From NCBI GenBank assembly GCA_030427205.1, contig JAUHXC010000003.1, positions 248,001 to 312,000 of the forward strand: a stretch of 64,000 bases of DNA. The letters are read 5' to 3'. Position numbers and translations under genes: made by a program. Numbering within the stretch: the first letter of the stretch is position 1; every line of letters starts with the position of its first letter. The notes under the pieces were generated by a model. The model was not told the DNA's origin. It made no database searches and saw nothing but the letters and a program-made list of their open reading frames with translations. The stretch is from a bacterium. Lineage in GTDB: Bacteria; Myxococcota_A; Bradymonadia; UBA7976; UBA1532. Below, piece after piece: positions 26,540 through 35,100 of this stretch.

Positions 26540-27820
26540 ATGATGCAGCTGCTCGTCCTCGGCCTCAGCCACAAGACCGCGCCCGTCGCCATTCGCGAGC
26601 ACTTCGCGATCCCCGAAGAGGCGCTGCCCCGCACCGCCGAGGCGGCCCGGGCGGCGGGGGCCACCGAGTCGTTCGTGGTCTCGACGTGTAACCGGGTCGA
26701 GCTGTACGCGGCGTTCGACGGCGAGCGCGACCCGACCGAGGCGCTGACCGACATGCTGGCCCGGGTGGGCAACGCCCGCCCGCGCGTCCTGCAGCGCCAT
26801 CTGTACACCCACCAGAACGAGGCGGCGGTGGCCCACCTCTTCCGGGTGGCGGCGAGCCTCGACAGCATGGTGGTCGGCGAGCCGCAGATCCTGGGTCAGC
26901 TCAAGGCGGCGTTCGAGACGTGCCGCACCGCCGGGCTCACCGGTCCGGCGCTCAACCGGGCCGTCGAGCGGGCCTTCGCGGTGGCCAAGAAGGTGCGCAC
27001 CGAGACCGGCATCGCGCGCCACGTCGTCTCGATCAGCAGCGTGGCCATCGACCTGGCCCGTCAGATCTTCGCCAACCTCGACAACAACGTCGCGGTGCTC
27101 ATCGGCGCCGGCAAGATGGGCGAGCTGGCCGCGCGCCACCTGCGTCAGGCCGGCGTGCGCGAGCTGCTGGTGGCCAACCGCACCCTCGAGCGGGCGCAGC
27201 GGCTGGCCCGCGAACTCGGCGGCCACCCCCGCGATCTCGACGAGCTGCCGCGGCTGCTCGTCGAGGCCGATATCGTCATCACCTCGACCGGCGCCCGGGG
27301 CTATCTGGTCGACCGCAGGATGATGAAGAAGGCGCTGCGGGCCCGGAAGTACCGCCCGATCTTCTTCATCGACATCGCCGTGCCGCGCAATGTCGACCCT
27401 AAGCTCAACGGGCTGGAGAACGTCTACGTCTACGACGTCGACGACCTCACCGGCATCGCCGACGAGAACCTCGCCGCCCGCCGGCGCGAGGCCGAGGTCG
27501 CCGAGGCGCTCGTCGCCGACGAGGCGCGCAAGTTCCTGCGCGAGCTGGCCGGGCTGCGGGTCAAGCCGACGATCAAGTCGCTGCGCAAGAAGGCGCAGGG
27601 CATCAAGCAGGCCGAGCTCGAGCGGGCGATGCGCCGCCTCGGTGAACTCAGCCCCAAGCAGCGAAAATCGGTCGAGATCCTGGCCGACGGCATCGTCAAC
27701 AAGATGCTGCACGACGTCATGATGGGCCTCAAGCGGGCCGCCGACCGCGAAGACGTCGAGCACGTGCTCGACACCGTGCAGTCGCTCTACGGCCTGACCG
27801 ACTACGAGGAGGACGCATGA
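26540..27820 (+). CDS. hemA: glutamyl-tRNA reductase
   Basis: 426 residues, typical for HemA, which makes glutamate-1-semialdehyde from Glu-tRNA with NADPH, the first step of C5 tetrapyrrole synthesis. Visible are SHKTAPV near the start, the catalytic Cys50 in STCNRVELYA, VVGEPQILGQLK, the NADPH fold VLIGAGKMGELAA and the C-terminal dimer helices. An ATG pair occurs at 26540/26543. It ends overlapping hemC by four bases. Confidence 0.97.
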   Translation: MMQLLVLGLSHKTAPVAIREHFAIPEEALPRTAEAARAAGATESFVVSTCNRVELYAAFDGERDPTEALTDMLARVGNARPRVLQRHLYTHQNEAAVAHLFRVAASLDSMVVGEPQILGQLKAAFETCRTAGLTGPALNRAVERAFAVAKKVRTETGIARHVVSISSVAIDLARQIFANLDNNVAVLIGAGKMGELAARHLRQAGVRELLVANRTLERAQRLARELGGHPRDLDELPRLLVEADIVITSTGARGYLVDRRMMKKALRARKYRPIFFIDIAVPRNVDPKLNGLENVYVYDVDDLTGIADENLAARRREAEVAEALVADEARKFLRELAGLRVKPTIKSLRKKAQGIKQAELERAMRRLGELSPKQRKSVEILADGIVNKMLHDVMMGLKRAADREDVEHVLDTVQSLYGLTDYEEDA

Positions 27821-28746
27821 AGATCCGGATCGGGACCCGCGGCTCGGCGCTGGCGTTGTGGCAGGCCGACTACGTGGCCGACCGGCTGCGGGCGGCCCAC
27901 GGTGATGGGCTCGAGACCGAGCGCATCATCTACAAGACCACCGGCGACAACATCCTCGACCGGCCGCTCTCCGAGATCGGCGGCAAGGGGCTCTTCACCA
28001 AAGAGCTCGAAGTGGGCCTCGCCGAGGGCGCCATCGACATCGCGGTGCACAGCCTCAAGGACATGCCGACCGTGCTGCCGCCGGGCATGGTGCTCGGCGC
28101 GATCCCGGTGCGGGCCGACGTGCGCGACTGCCTGCTGACCCGGCCCGGCGAGCCGATCGACGCGCCGAAGCGGGTGGGCACCGCCAGCCTGCGCCGACAG
28201 TGCCTCGCCTTCGAGCGCTGGCCCGAGGCCCACGTCGAGCCGATTCGGGGCAACGTGCAGACCCGTATGGGCCGGCTGCACGAGGTGGGCGATCGGCGGA
28301 TGGACGTCGTCATCCTCGCCATGGCCGGCGTGCTGCGCATGAAGTTCCCCGAGACGCACCCGAACGTCGCGTTCCTGCCGCTCAACCCGGAGAACTGGAT
28401 CCCCGCGGTGAGCCAGGGCGCGCTGGCCATCGAGTGCCGCGAAGGCGACAGCGCGATCATCGACGCTCTGCAGGCGATCCACCACCCCGAGACCGCCGCC
28501 TGCGTCACCGCCGAGCGGGCGTTTCTGCGCGGGGTCGAGGGGGACTGTCGGGTCCCGGTGGGCGGCTATGCGACCCACGACCGCGGCAACCTGCGCCTGC
28601 GGGCCTTCGTCGGCGCGCCCGATGGCTCCAAGCGGGTGGTGCACACCGCCTTCGGCGCCGACCCCGAGGCGCTCGGGGCGGAGGTGGCCCAGGCCCTGCT
28701 CGACGCCGGCGGCGGCGATATCCTCGCCCGGCTGAGGCTTCATTGA
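27817..28746 (+). CDS. hemC: porphobilinogen deaminase
   Basis: 309 residues, normal length. It joins four porphobilinogens into hydroxymethylbilane. The start is fixed by ATGA overlap with hemA. Conserved segments are IGTRGSALALWQA, HSLKDMPT, GTASLRRQ, PIRGNVQTR and the cofactor loop EGDCRVPVGG, where Cys carries the dipyrromethane. Immediately after its stop begins a 162-bp imperfect inverted repeat that reaches into the next gene. Confidence 0.97.
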   Translation: MKIRIGTRGSALALWQADYVADRLRAAHGDGLETERIIYKTTGDNILDRPLSEIGGKGLFTKELEVGLAEGAIDIAVHSLKDMPTVLPPGMVLGAIPVRADVRDCLLTRPGEPIDAPKRVGTASLRRQCLAFERWPEAHVEPIRGNVQTRMGRLHEVGDRRMDVVILAMAGVLRMKFPETHPNVAFLPLNPENWIPAVSQGALAIECREGDSAIIDALQAIHHPETAACVTAERAFLRGVEGDCRVPVGGYATHDRGNLRLRAFVGAPDGSKRVVHTAFGADPEALGAEVAQALLDAGGGDILARLRLH

Positions 28747-28907
28747 GAGCTTTCCCCCAAACTCTGGCGCTTCGCCCAGCACCGTCCCGAACGGCGAATT
28801 TCGGCGTCCCTCAGGCTCGGCATACTTCGAGTATGCCTGCGCCTTCGTTCCTTGAACTCGCCGTCCGGCCCGGCGCTGTGCTCGACCATAGCTCGTGGGC
28901 AAGCTCT
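28746..28907. repeat. 162-bp imperfect palindrome between hemC and cobA-hemD
   Basis: Two arms of about 80 bases pair across a perfect centre GGCATACT-TCG-AGTATGCC (28819-28837). The outer ends also match (AGAGCTT at 28746-28752 with AAGCTCT at 28901-28907), and intermediate blocks pair with mismatches and small gaps. No T tract follows, so it is not a simple terminator. The hemC stop touches the left end and the annotated cobA GTG lies inside the right arm. It looks like a REP/MITE-type mobile hairpin or a large RNA structure. I found no second copy in this window. Confidence 0.65.
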
Positions 28908-30445
28908 TGAGGCCCGGTGCGTCAGGTGAGGGGCGCCCGCGGACGACCGGCTTCGTCTACCTCGTCGGCGCCGGCCCGTGGGATCCCGGCCTGCTCACCT
29001 TGCGGGGGCAGGCGCTGCTCGCCCGCTGCGACGCCGTGGTCTACGACTACCTGGTCAACCCCAAGCACCTCGAGCACCTGCCCGAGGCGGCGCTGCGCAT
29101 CCCCGTGGGCCGCAAGCCCGATCGGCTCGACCAGGATCGCATCAACGATCTGCTCGTCGAGCACGCCCAGGCCGGCCGGGTCGTGGTGCGGCTCAAGGGC
29201 GGCGACCCCTTCGTCTTCGGGCGCGGCGGCGAAGAAGCCGAGGTGCTCGCGCGGGCGGGCATCCCGTTCGAGGTCGTGCCCGGGGTGACCGCCGCCATCG
29301 CCGGCGCCGCCTACGCCGGCATCCCGGTGACCCACCGAGGCTATGGCTCGAGCCTGGCGCTGGTCACCGGCCACCGGGCGGTCTTCGCCAACGACGACCT
29401 CGACTGGGCCGCGCTGGCCCGGATGAGCACCATCGCGCTCTACATGAGCGTGCGCCGGCTCGACGCGATCCGGCAGGCGCTGCTCGACGCAGGGCGCGCG
29501 CCCGAGACCCCCGTCGCGCTGATCCGCTGGGCGAGCCGGCCCGACCAGAAGACGCTGGTCACCACGCTGACCGACTGCGTCGACGCCTGCCGCGGGGCGG
29601 GCCTCGAGCCGCCGATGACCGTGCTCGTCGGCGAGGTGGTCGAGCTGCGCAGCCGCATCGGCTGGTACGAGCAGCGGCCGCTGTGGGGGCGGCGGGTGGC
29701 GGTGACCCGCAGCAAGGCGCAGCACGGCCCTTTGACCGATCGCCTCGAAGAGCTCGGCGCCGAGGTGGTGCTGCTGCCCACCATCGCCTTCGAAGCGACC
29801 CCCGCCGCGCCGGTCCGCGCGGCCATCGAGCGCCTGTCGAGCTACGATCGGGTCATCTTCACCAGCGCCAACGGGGTCGACTTCTTCCTCGACGCGCTCT
29901 ACGCCGCCGGCCGGGACCCGCGGGCCTTCGGACGGGCCCGCCTCGCCTGCATCGGCCCGGCCACCGCCCGTCGGCTGCGCGAGCGCGGCCTCGTCGCCGA
30001 TACGGTGCCCGAGCGCTTCGTCGCCGAAGGGCTCATCGACGCCCTGAGCGCCGAGGGCGTCGCCGGCCAACGCATCCTCATCCCGCGGGCCGAGGTCGCC
30101 CGCGAGGTGCTGCCCGAGACGCTGCGCGCGCAGGGCGCCGAGGTCGAGGTGCTGCCGGTCTACCGCACGGTGCTGCCCGCGGTCGATCCCGATGCCCGCG
30201 CGCGCATCCTCGGCGGCGAGATCGATCGGGTGACCTTCACCTCGTCGTCCACCGTCGACCACTTCCGCGCGCTGTTCGACGACGCCGAGTTCGACGCCAT
30301 CCGCCAGCACATCGGCGCCGCCTGTATCGGGCCGATCACCGCCGAGACCGCCCGCCGGCACGGCCTGCGCATCGCGGTGGTGGCCGAGCGCTACACGGTA
30401 CCCGGGCTGATCGACGCCATGGCCGCGGAAGGGCAGGGCCGATGA
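28895..30445 (+). CDS. cobA-hemD: uroporphyrinogen-III C-methyltransferase/synthase fusion
   Basis: 516-residue two-domain enzyme. Residues about 15-260 are SUMT/CobA (VYLVGAGPWDPGLLTLRG, RLKGGDPFVFGRGGEEAEVL, EVVPGVTAAIAGAAYAGIPV), which methylates uroporphyrinogen III towards siroheme and cobalamin. Residues about 265-510 are uroporphyrinogen III synthase, HemD (GRRVAVTRSKAQHGPLTDRL, VIFTSANGVDFFL, VTFTSSSTVDHFRALF), which closes hydroxymethylbilane. Such fusions are known from clostridia and other groups. The GTG start lies in the palindrome arm; TTG 28907 is an alternative, as CobA usually starts near MGKVYLVGAG. The usual G-P-G-D is G-P-W-D here. Confidence 0.94.
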   Translation: MGKLLRPGASGEGRPRTTGFVYLVGAGPWDPGLLTLRGQALLARCDAVVYDYLVNPKHLEHLPEAALRIPVGRKPDRLDQDRINDLLVEHAQAGRVVVRLKGGDPFVFGRGGEEAEVLARAGIPFEVVPGVTAAIAGAAYAGIPVTHRGYGSSLALVTGHRAVFANDDLDWAALARMSTIALYMSVRRLDAIRQALLDAGRAPETPVALIRWASRPDQKTLVTTLTDCVDACRGAGLEPPMTVLVGEVVELRSRIGWYEQRPLWGRRVAVTRSKAQHGPLTDRLEELGAEVVLLPTIAFEATPAAPVRAAIERLSSYDRVIFTSANGVDFFLDALYAAGRDPRAFGRARLACIGPATARRLRERGLVADTVPERFVAEGLIDALSAEGVAGQRILIPRAEVAREVLPETLRAQGAEVEVLPVYRTVLPAVDPDARARILGGEIDRVTFTSSSTVDHFRALFDDAEFDAIRQHIGAACIGPITAETARRHGLRIAVVAERYTVPGLIDAMAAEGQGR

Positions 30446-31386
30446 GCCAACGATCATCGTCCCCGTGGCCCCGGCTGCTGCTGGCCGTCAGCGCGGTCTG
30501 GCTCGTCGGCTCGGCGGCCGGTGAGGCCCGCGCTGACGAGAAGAGCGCGTCCCGGCCGCTCTTCGCCCCGCCGATGACCTTGTGCACCGGCACGCCGGGC
30601 AATCGCTACCACCGGGTCGGACAGCAGATCGCCGCAGCCCTCGAAGGCGTGATCCGGATCGATGTGGCCACGACGAAAGGGTCTTGGGAAAACCTCGAAC
30701 GGCTCGACGCGGGCACCTGCGACGCGGCGATCGCCCAGGAGGACGCCTACGTCGTGCGCCGCTTCGAGCAGGCGCGCGACGCCCGCAAGGCCGGTCGGCC
30801 CGCGTCCGAGACGGCGCTGCACCGCACCGCCGCGCTCTACCCCGAGCATGTGCACCTCTTGTGCAACCGGGCGGTCACCGCCCGCGGGCTGGCCGATCTC
30901 GGCCCCGATACCCGGATCTATCTGCACCGCTATGGCTCGGGTTCGTTCCTCTCGTGGCGTCTCTTCGCCACCCTCGAAGCGCGCTACGCCCGGCTGAAGG
31001 CCATCGAGGTCGACCTGACCACCATCGTGCCGCGCCTGGCCCGCGAGATCGCGCCGGCCTGCTTGTTCCACGTCAGCGGCCTCGGCGGGCGAACCCTCAA
31101 GAGCGCCAACGGTACATATGGCGACGCGCTGCGGCTGCTGCCCGTCGTCGACCGCACGCTGCATCGGCCCGCCGGCCCCGAGCGGCGCCAGATCTACACC
31201 CCGTCGACGATGACCGCCCGCACTTGGCCCGGCTTGCTCGACGGCGACCTGCAGACCCAGACGGTCGACGCGGTGCTCTTCACCCGCGGCGCATGGCGCG
31301 AGAAATATCCCGACGCCGCCCGGGCGCTCGACGCCGCGCTGATCGACGTGGTGGCCCGGCTCGAAAGCGCCGCTTCACCGCGATAG
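30442..31386 (+). CDS. TAXI-type periplasmic solute-binding protein
   Basis: 314 residues. The ATG overlaps the cobA-hemD stop (ATGA). The signal peptide runs to about residue 31 (LLLAVSAVWLVGSAAGEARA). The mature protein shows the TAXI/NMT1 binding-protein pattern: LCTGTPGNRYHRVGQQIAAA, VATTKGSWENLERLDAGTCD, AIAQEDAY, and LHRYGSGSFLSWRLF. In TRAP-TAXI importers this protein delivers the solute to DctM-type permeases, but no permease gene lies here. Its place at the end of a tetrapyrrole operon suggests either a stray sensor or binding of a related metabolite. Its stop is six bases from the convergent ATL gene. Confidence 0.8.
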   Translation: MSQRSSSPWPRLLLAVSAVWLVGSAAGEARADEKSASRPLFAPPMTLCTGTPGNRYHRVGQQIAAALEGVIRIDVATTKGSWENLERLDAGTCDAAIAQEDAYVVRRFEQARDARKAGRPASETALHRTAALYPEHVHLLCNRAVTARGLADLGPDTRIYLHRYGSGSFLSWRLFATLEARYARLKAIEVDLTTIVPRLAREIAPACLFHVSGLGGRTLKSANGTYGDALRLLPVVDRTLHRPAGPERRQIYTPSTMTARTWPGLLDGDLQTQTVDAVLFTRGAWREKYPDAARALDAALIDVVARLESAASPR

Positions 31387-31391
31387 ACCGC

Positions 31392-31823
31392 CTACGGCGC
31401 CTCGTCTGCGTCGGCATCTGCGCCCCCGCCGGGCTGAGCGTCGCGCACCGCCGCCGGCAGCGCGTCGAGGTCGTAGACATGGCGCAGGCGCCGCAGATCC
31501 ACCCGATCGGACGCGTCGAAGACCACCCCCTCCTGCTCGAGCAGCGCCCGCTGCACGCGGCCCCGGGCGACGTCGCCCTTGAAGCTGATGCGCCCCCGGC
31601 TGTTGATCACCCGGTGCCAGGGCACCGACGGGTCGTCGAGCGCCGCGAGCGCGAAGCCCACGTGCCGTGCGACCCTCGGCGATCCGAGCACCGTGGCCAC
31701 GTCGCCATAGGTGGTCACCGCGCCCGGCGGCACCGCGCGCACCACCGCGAATACCCGTTTGTGGAAACCGGGCCCGACGACGCGCGGCTCGCGGCGGGCG
31801 GGGGATGGCGTCTTGCGTGACAT
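31392..31823 (-). CDS. alkyltransferase-like (ATL) DNA repair protein
   Basis: 143 residues related to the DNA-binding domain of O6-methylguanine methyltransferase: FHKRVFAVVRAVPPGAVTTY, GDVATVLG, ARHVGFALAAL. The active-site PCHR is PWHR here (Trp69), so it cannot accept the alkyl group. This is the signature of ATL proteins, which flip and bind O6-alkylguanine and hand the lesion to nucleotide excision repair. The tail of about 25 Asp/Ala-rich residues is extra. The start is the first good ATG; the promoter lies in the low-G+C gap to the right. Confidence 0.92.
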   Translation of the reverse strand: MSRKTPSPARREPRVVGPGFHKRVFAVVRAVPPGAVTTYGDVATVLGSPRVARHVGFALAALDDPSVPWHRVINSRGRISFKGDVARGRVQRALLEQEGVVFDASDRVDLRRLRHVYDLDALPAAVRDAQPGGGADADADEAP

Positions 31824-32139
31824 CGAGGTTACGACTCCTGTCGGGGCACGACAATCTGCGACCCCACGTATCGTTGCGTCTCGTAAGTTCCCCCCAATGC
31901 GCCGCTTATGTTAGACAGATCGACGATACAAGGGGGGCTTGTACCGATGGGGCGAAACGCCCGGACTGATCCGTCGAACCTCACAAGAGTCTAAAAAACG
32001 GTTCGCGATCATTCAGGCGTTTCGTTACAGTATTTGCGTGTAATTGAATATCGGGGGACGTGTGCGCGCTGCGCGAGCCGTCCCGGCCCGATGAAAACTG
32101 ACGCTTCGACCGCGCCGTGCGGCCGAACGGGGGGTGACC
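31824..32139. other. divergent intergenic region of lower G+C
   Basis: About 315 bases between the ATL gene and the PKD protein gene, clearly richer in A+T than the surroundings around 31980-32060. It holds a small hairpin GGGCG-AAA-CGCCC at 31950-31962 and an A+T-rich stretch TTACAGTATTTGCGTGTAAT just upstream of the large gene, where its promoter probably lies. No gene or known riboswitch is apparent. Confidence 0.45.
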
Positions 32140-35100
32140 ATGAATCGCAAATGGGGAGCACTGCTGGTCGCAGGCACGCTCGCCGCGATGATCCTGCCGC
32201 AGACCGCCTGGTCGCAGGTGGAGAACGAGCTGAATCGCATCATGCTCGTGCCGTACTCGCAGCGGAATACATCGCTGCCGCATCCGGCACACGAGCAGGC
32301 GCGGATCACGCTCAAGGGCATCATCCGCAACGCGAACTGCCAGAGCGGTTACGACGTGATGTGGGACACCAACCTCAACGGCGAGTGGGATGACTACTCC
32401 CGCCGAGTGACCCGCGAGCCCACGACGCAGAGCGTGCGCGACATCGGCCGCAACTTCCTGGTGCCCAGCGTCGATCGCGATAGCCGCGTCACGATCAACG
32501 TGCGGGTGACCAACCGCTGCAACGGCGAAGAGAAGTTCGCCTCGTATCGGCTGTTCGTCTACGACTTCACCCCCTCGAACGATCCGCGCAACTGGCCCGA
32601 CGAGCAGATCGAGATCATGTCGCTGATGGCCGTGCAGGAGGCCATGTGGTACCTGCACCGCGGCATGGGCACCTTCGGGCGCAGCGACAGCGGCATGTAC
32701 GGCCGGGCGCGTTACCACTACACCACCGCGCTCGCGATGTGGATGTTCACCATCAACGGGCACCTGCCGGCCTACCCGCCGGCCTCGGTGCCCGGCGGCA
32801 ACAAGCCCGACGGCTGGATCGCCGACAACCGCCGCCGGTGGAACGCCGACCCCTACGCCGAAACGGTGCTGCGCTACGCCAACTTCATCGCCCGCAACGG
32901 CAGCGTGCAGGGCATCGTCGCCGGTGAGGAGCAGAATACCTGCGGCCTCGACCGCAACGGCAACGAGCGCAACTGCAACCGCATCGGCGGCACCAACGAC
33001 AACCGCGGCGCCTACGGGCTCAGCAACGCCGGGGTCTACGCCAACGGCCTCGTCGGCGGCGCGGTGCCGACCGTGCTGCCGGCCCTCGCCGGCACCCAGA
33101 TCGCCGCCGACGCTGGCGGCGTGCGCGGCCAGACCTGGGAGTGGTACGCCCAGCAGCTCGTCGACAAGGTCGGCTACCAGCAGATCGACGGCGGCTGCGG
33201 CCACGGCGGCTGGCTGTACGGCGACTTCAACGGCAACGGCTCCTGCGGCACCTCCGACGCCTCGTCGACCCAGTGGGCCTATATCGCGCTGGAGAGCTCG
33301 GAGATCGCCGGCGGCCCCTACGGCGTCTTCGTCAACAACCGCCACAAGTACCGCATCGGCAACAACCTGGTGCGCAACCAGCGCGGCGACGGCGGCGCGG
33401 GCTACCGCAGCACCAGCGGCCGCGGCGATACCAAGCTCACCGGCGGCTCGATGGTCGGCGCGCGCTGGCTGGGCATCCACACGATGAACCGCAACAGCGG
33501 CACCGACATCCACCGGCAGTACGGTGAGTTCACGGAAGGCCGGCTGCGCCAGGCCTACGACACCTACCTGGCCTACCTCGCCCGGGTCTGGACCGAGAAC
33601 CTCAGCATCGGCGGCCACTGGCAGGACAGCATCTGGCAGCGCGGCGACTACCTCTGCGGCAACCGCAACGCGGTCTACAACGGCAACCCCAACGCCTACG
33701 GCTCGTTCGGCGACGAGCGCAATGTGGTCGACACCACCGGCCTGCGCTGCGGCAGCACCTACGCGATGTACTCGCTGCAGAAGGGCTTCCGCACCGGCCA
33801 GCCCGAGCTGACCCGGGTCGGCAACCACGACTGGGTGCGCGAGTTCAATACCTACTACCTGCGGGCCCAGGACCGGCACCACAGCGCCAACGACCCGCTG
33901 TACGGCTACAGCGTGCAGGGCCGCATCATCGACGAGTACTGCGACAGCCACTCGGTGACCTGCAGCTACGGCAGCGGCAACCTCGCCGCGGCCATGGGCG
34001 GCCTGGTGCTGACCCCGACCATCTTCAACCCGAAGCCGATCCCGCTCGCGTCGGTCCGGCCCCCCGAGGTCACCGAGGGCTGCGCCGGCGGCAACAACGG
34101 GCAGGTCACCTTCGACCACAGCGAGTCGTTCCATCCCAACCAGGACAGCCGCATCGTCGCCTGGCAGTGGGACGTCGACGCGTCCGATCGCCTCTGGTGG
34201 GACACCGGCGCCGACCCCGACTTCCAGACCGGCGACGCGCAGACCGGCACCTTCGAGTTCACCTACCCCCGTCAGGGCAACTACACCGCGACGCTGCGGG
34301 TGGTGGACAACGTCGGCCAGTTCAAGGAGACCACGGTCAACGTGCGGGTCAACCGGGCCAACAACGTGCCGCCGGCGGCGGCCCACGGTGGCCCCTACGT
34401 CATCGAGGTCGGGCAGGCGCTCGAGCTCGAGGGCAACGGCACCGACGGCAACGCGGGCTGTGGCGACCGGCTGACGATCAACTGGGACATCGACAACGAC
34501 GGGCAGTTCGACGACGGCAACGGCGCCGGCCCGACGATCCCGTGGCGCGATCTGGACGACCTCGCCGTCGGCCAGCCCAACCGCATCCGCATCCAGGTGC
34601 GTGACCAGGCGGGCGAGACCGCCGTCGCCGAGACGACGCTGACCATCTACCCCCGCGAGCCGGTGGCCCGCGGCCGGGCGAACCCCAACCCGTCGGCCTG
34701 CCGGGTCGACGTGACCTTCGACGGCAACGCCAGCTTCCACCCCAACCCCCGGCGCACCATCGCCCAGTACGACTGGAACGTCGACGGGCGGGGCGGCTTC
34801 GAGGGCTCGGGCGCGATCTTCCGCTACGCCTACGACCAGTACGGCACCTACGACGTCACCCTGCGGGTCACCGACGACCTCGGTCGCACGAACACCACGC
34901 AGTTCCAGGTCGAGGTCAACCAGGGCAACAACCCCGCGGTGGCCCGGGTGGCCCAGAACGAGATCACGGTGCTCGAGGGCGACCCGCTGCGGCTCGACGG
35001 CCGCACGTCGAGCGACCCCAACGAGAACTGCGGCGACTCGATCGTCAGCTACCGCTGGGACATCAACGCCGACGGCGACTTCGACGACGCGGTCGACGTG

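Noticed and set aside
28819..28837. Rho-independent terminator after hemC
   Set aside because: The hairpin is strong, but no T tract follows and the genes on both sides belong to one pathway and direction.
31930..31970. Possible c-di-GMP riboswitch (a TACCGATGG-like string)
   Set aside because: The short string resembles the end of the GEMM motif, but the required upstream core (CGCAAAGCC-type) and paired stems are missing.
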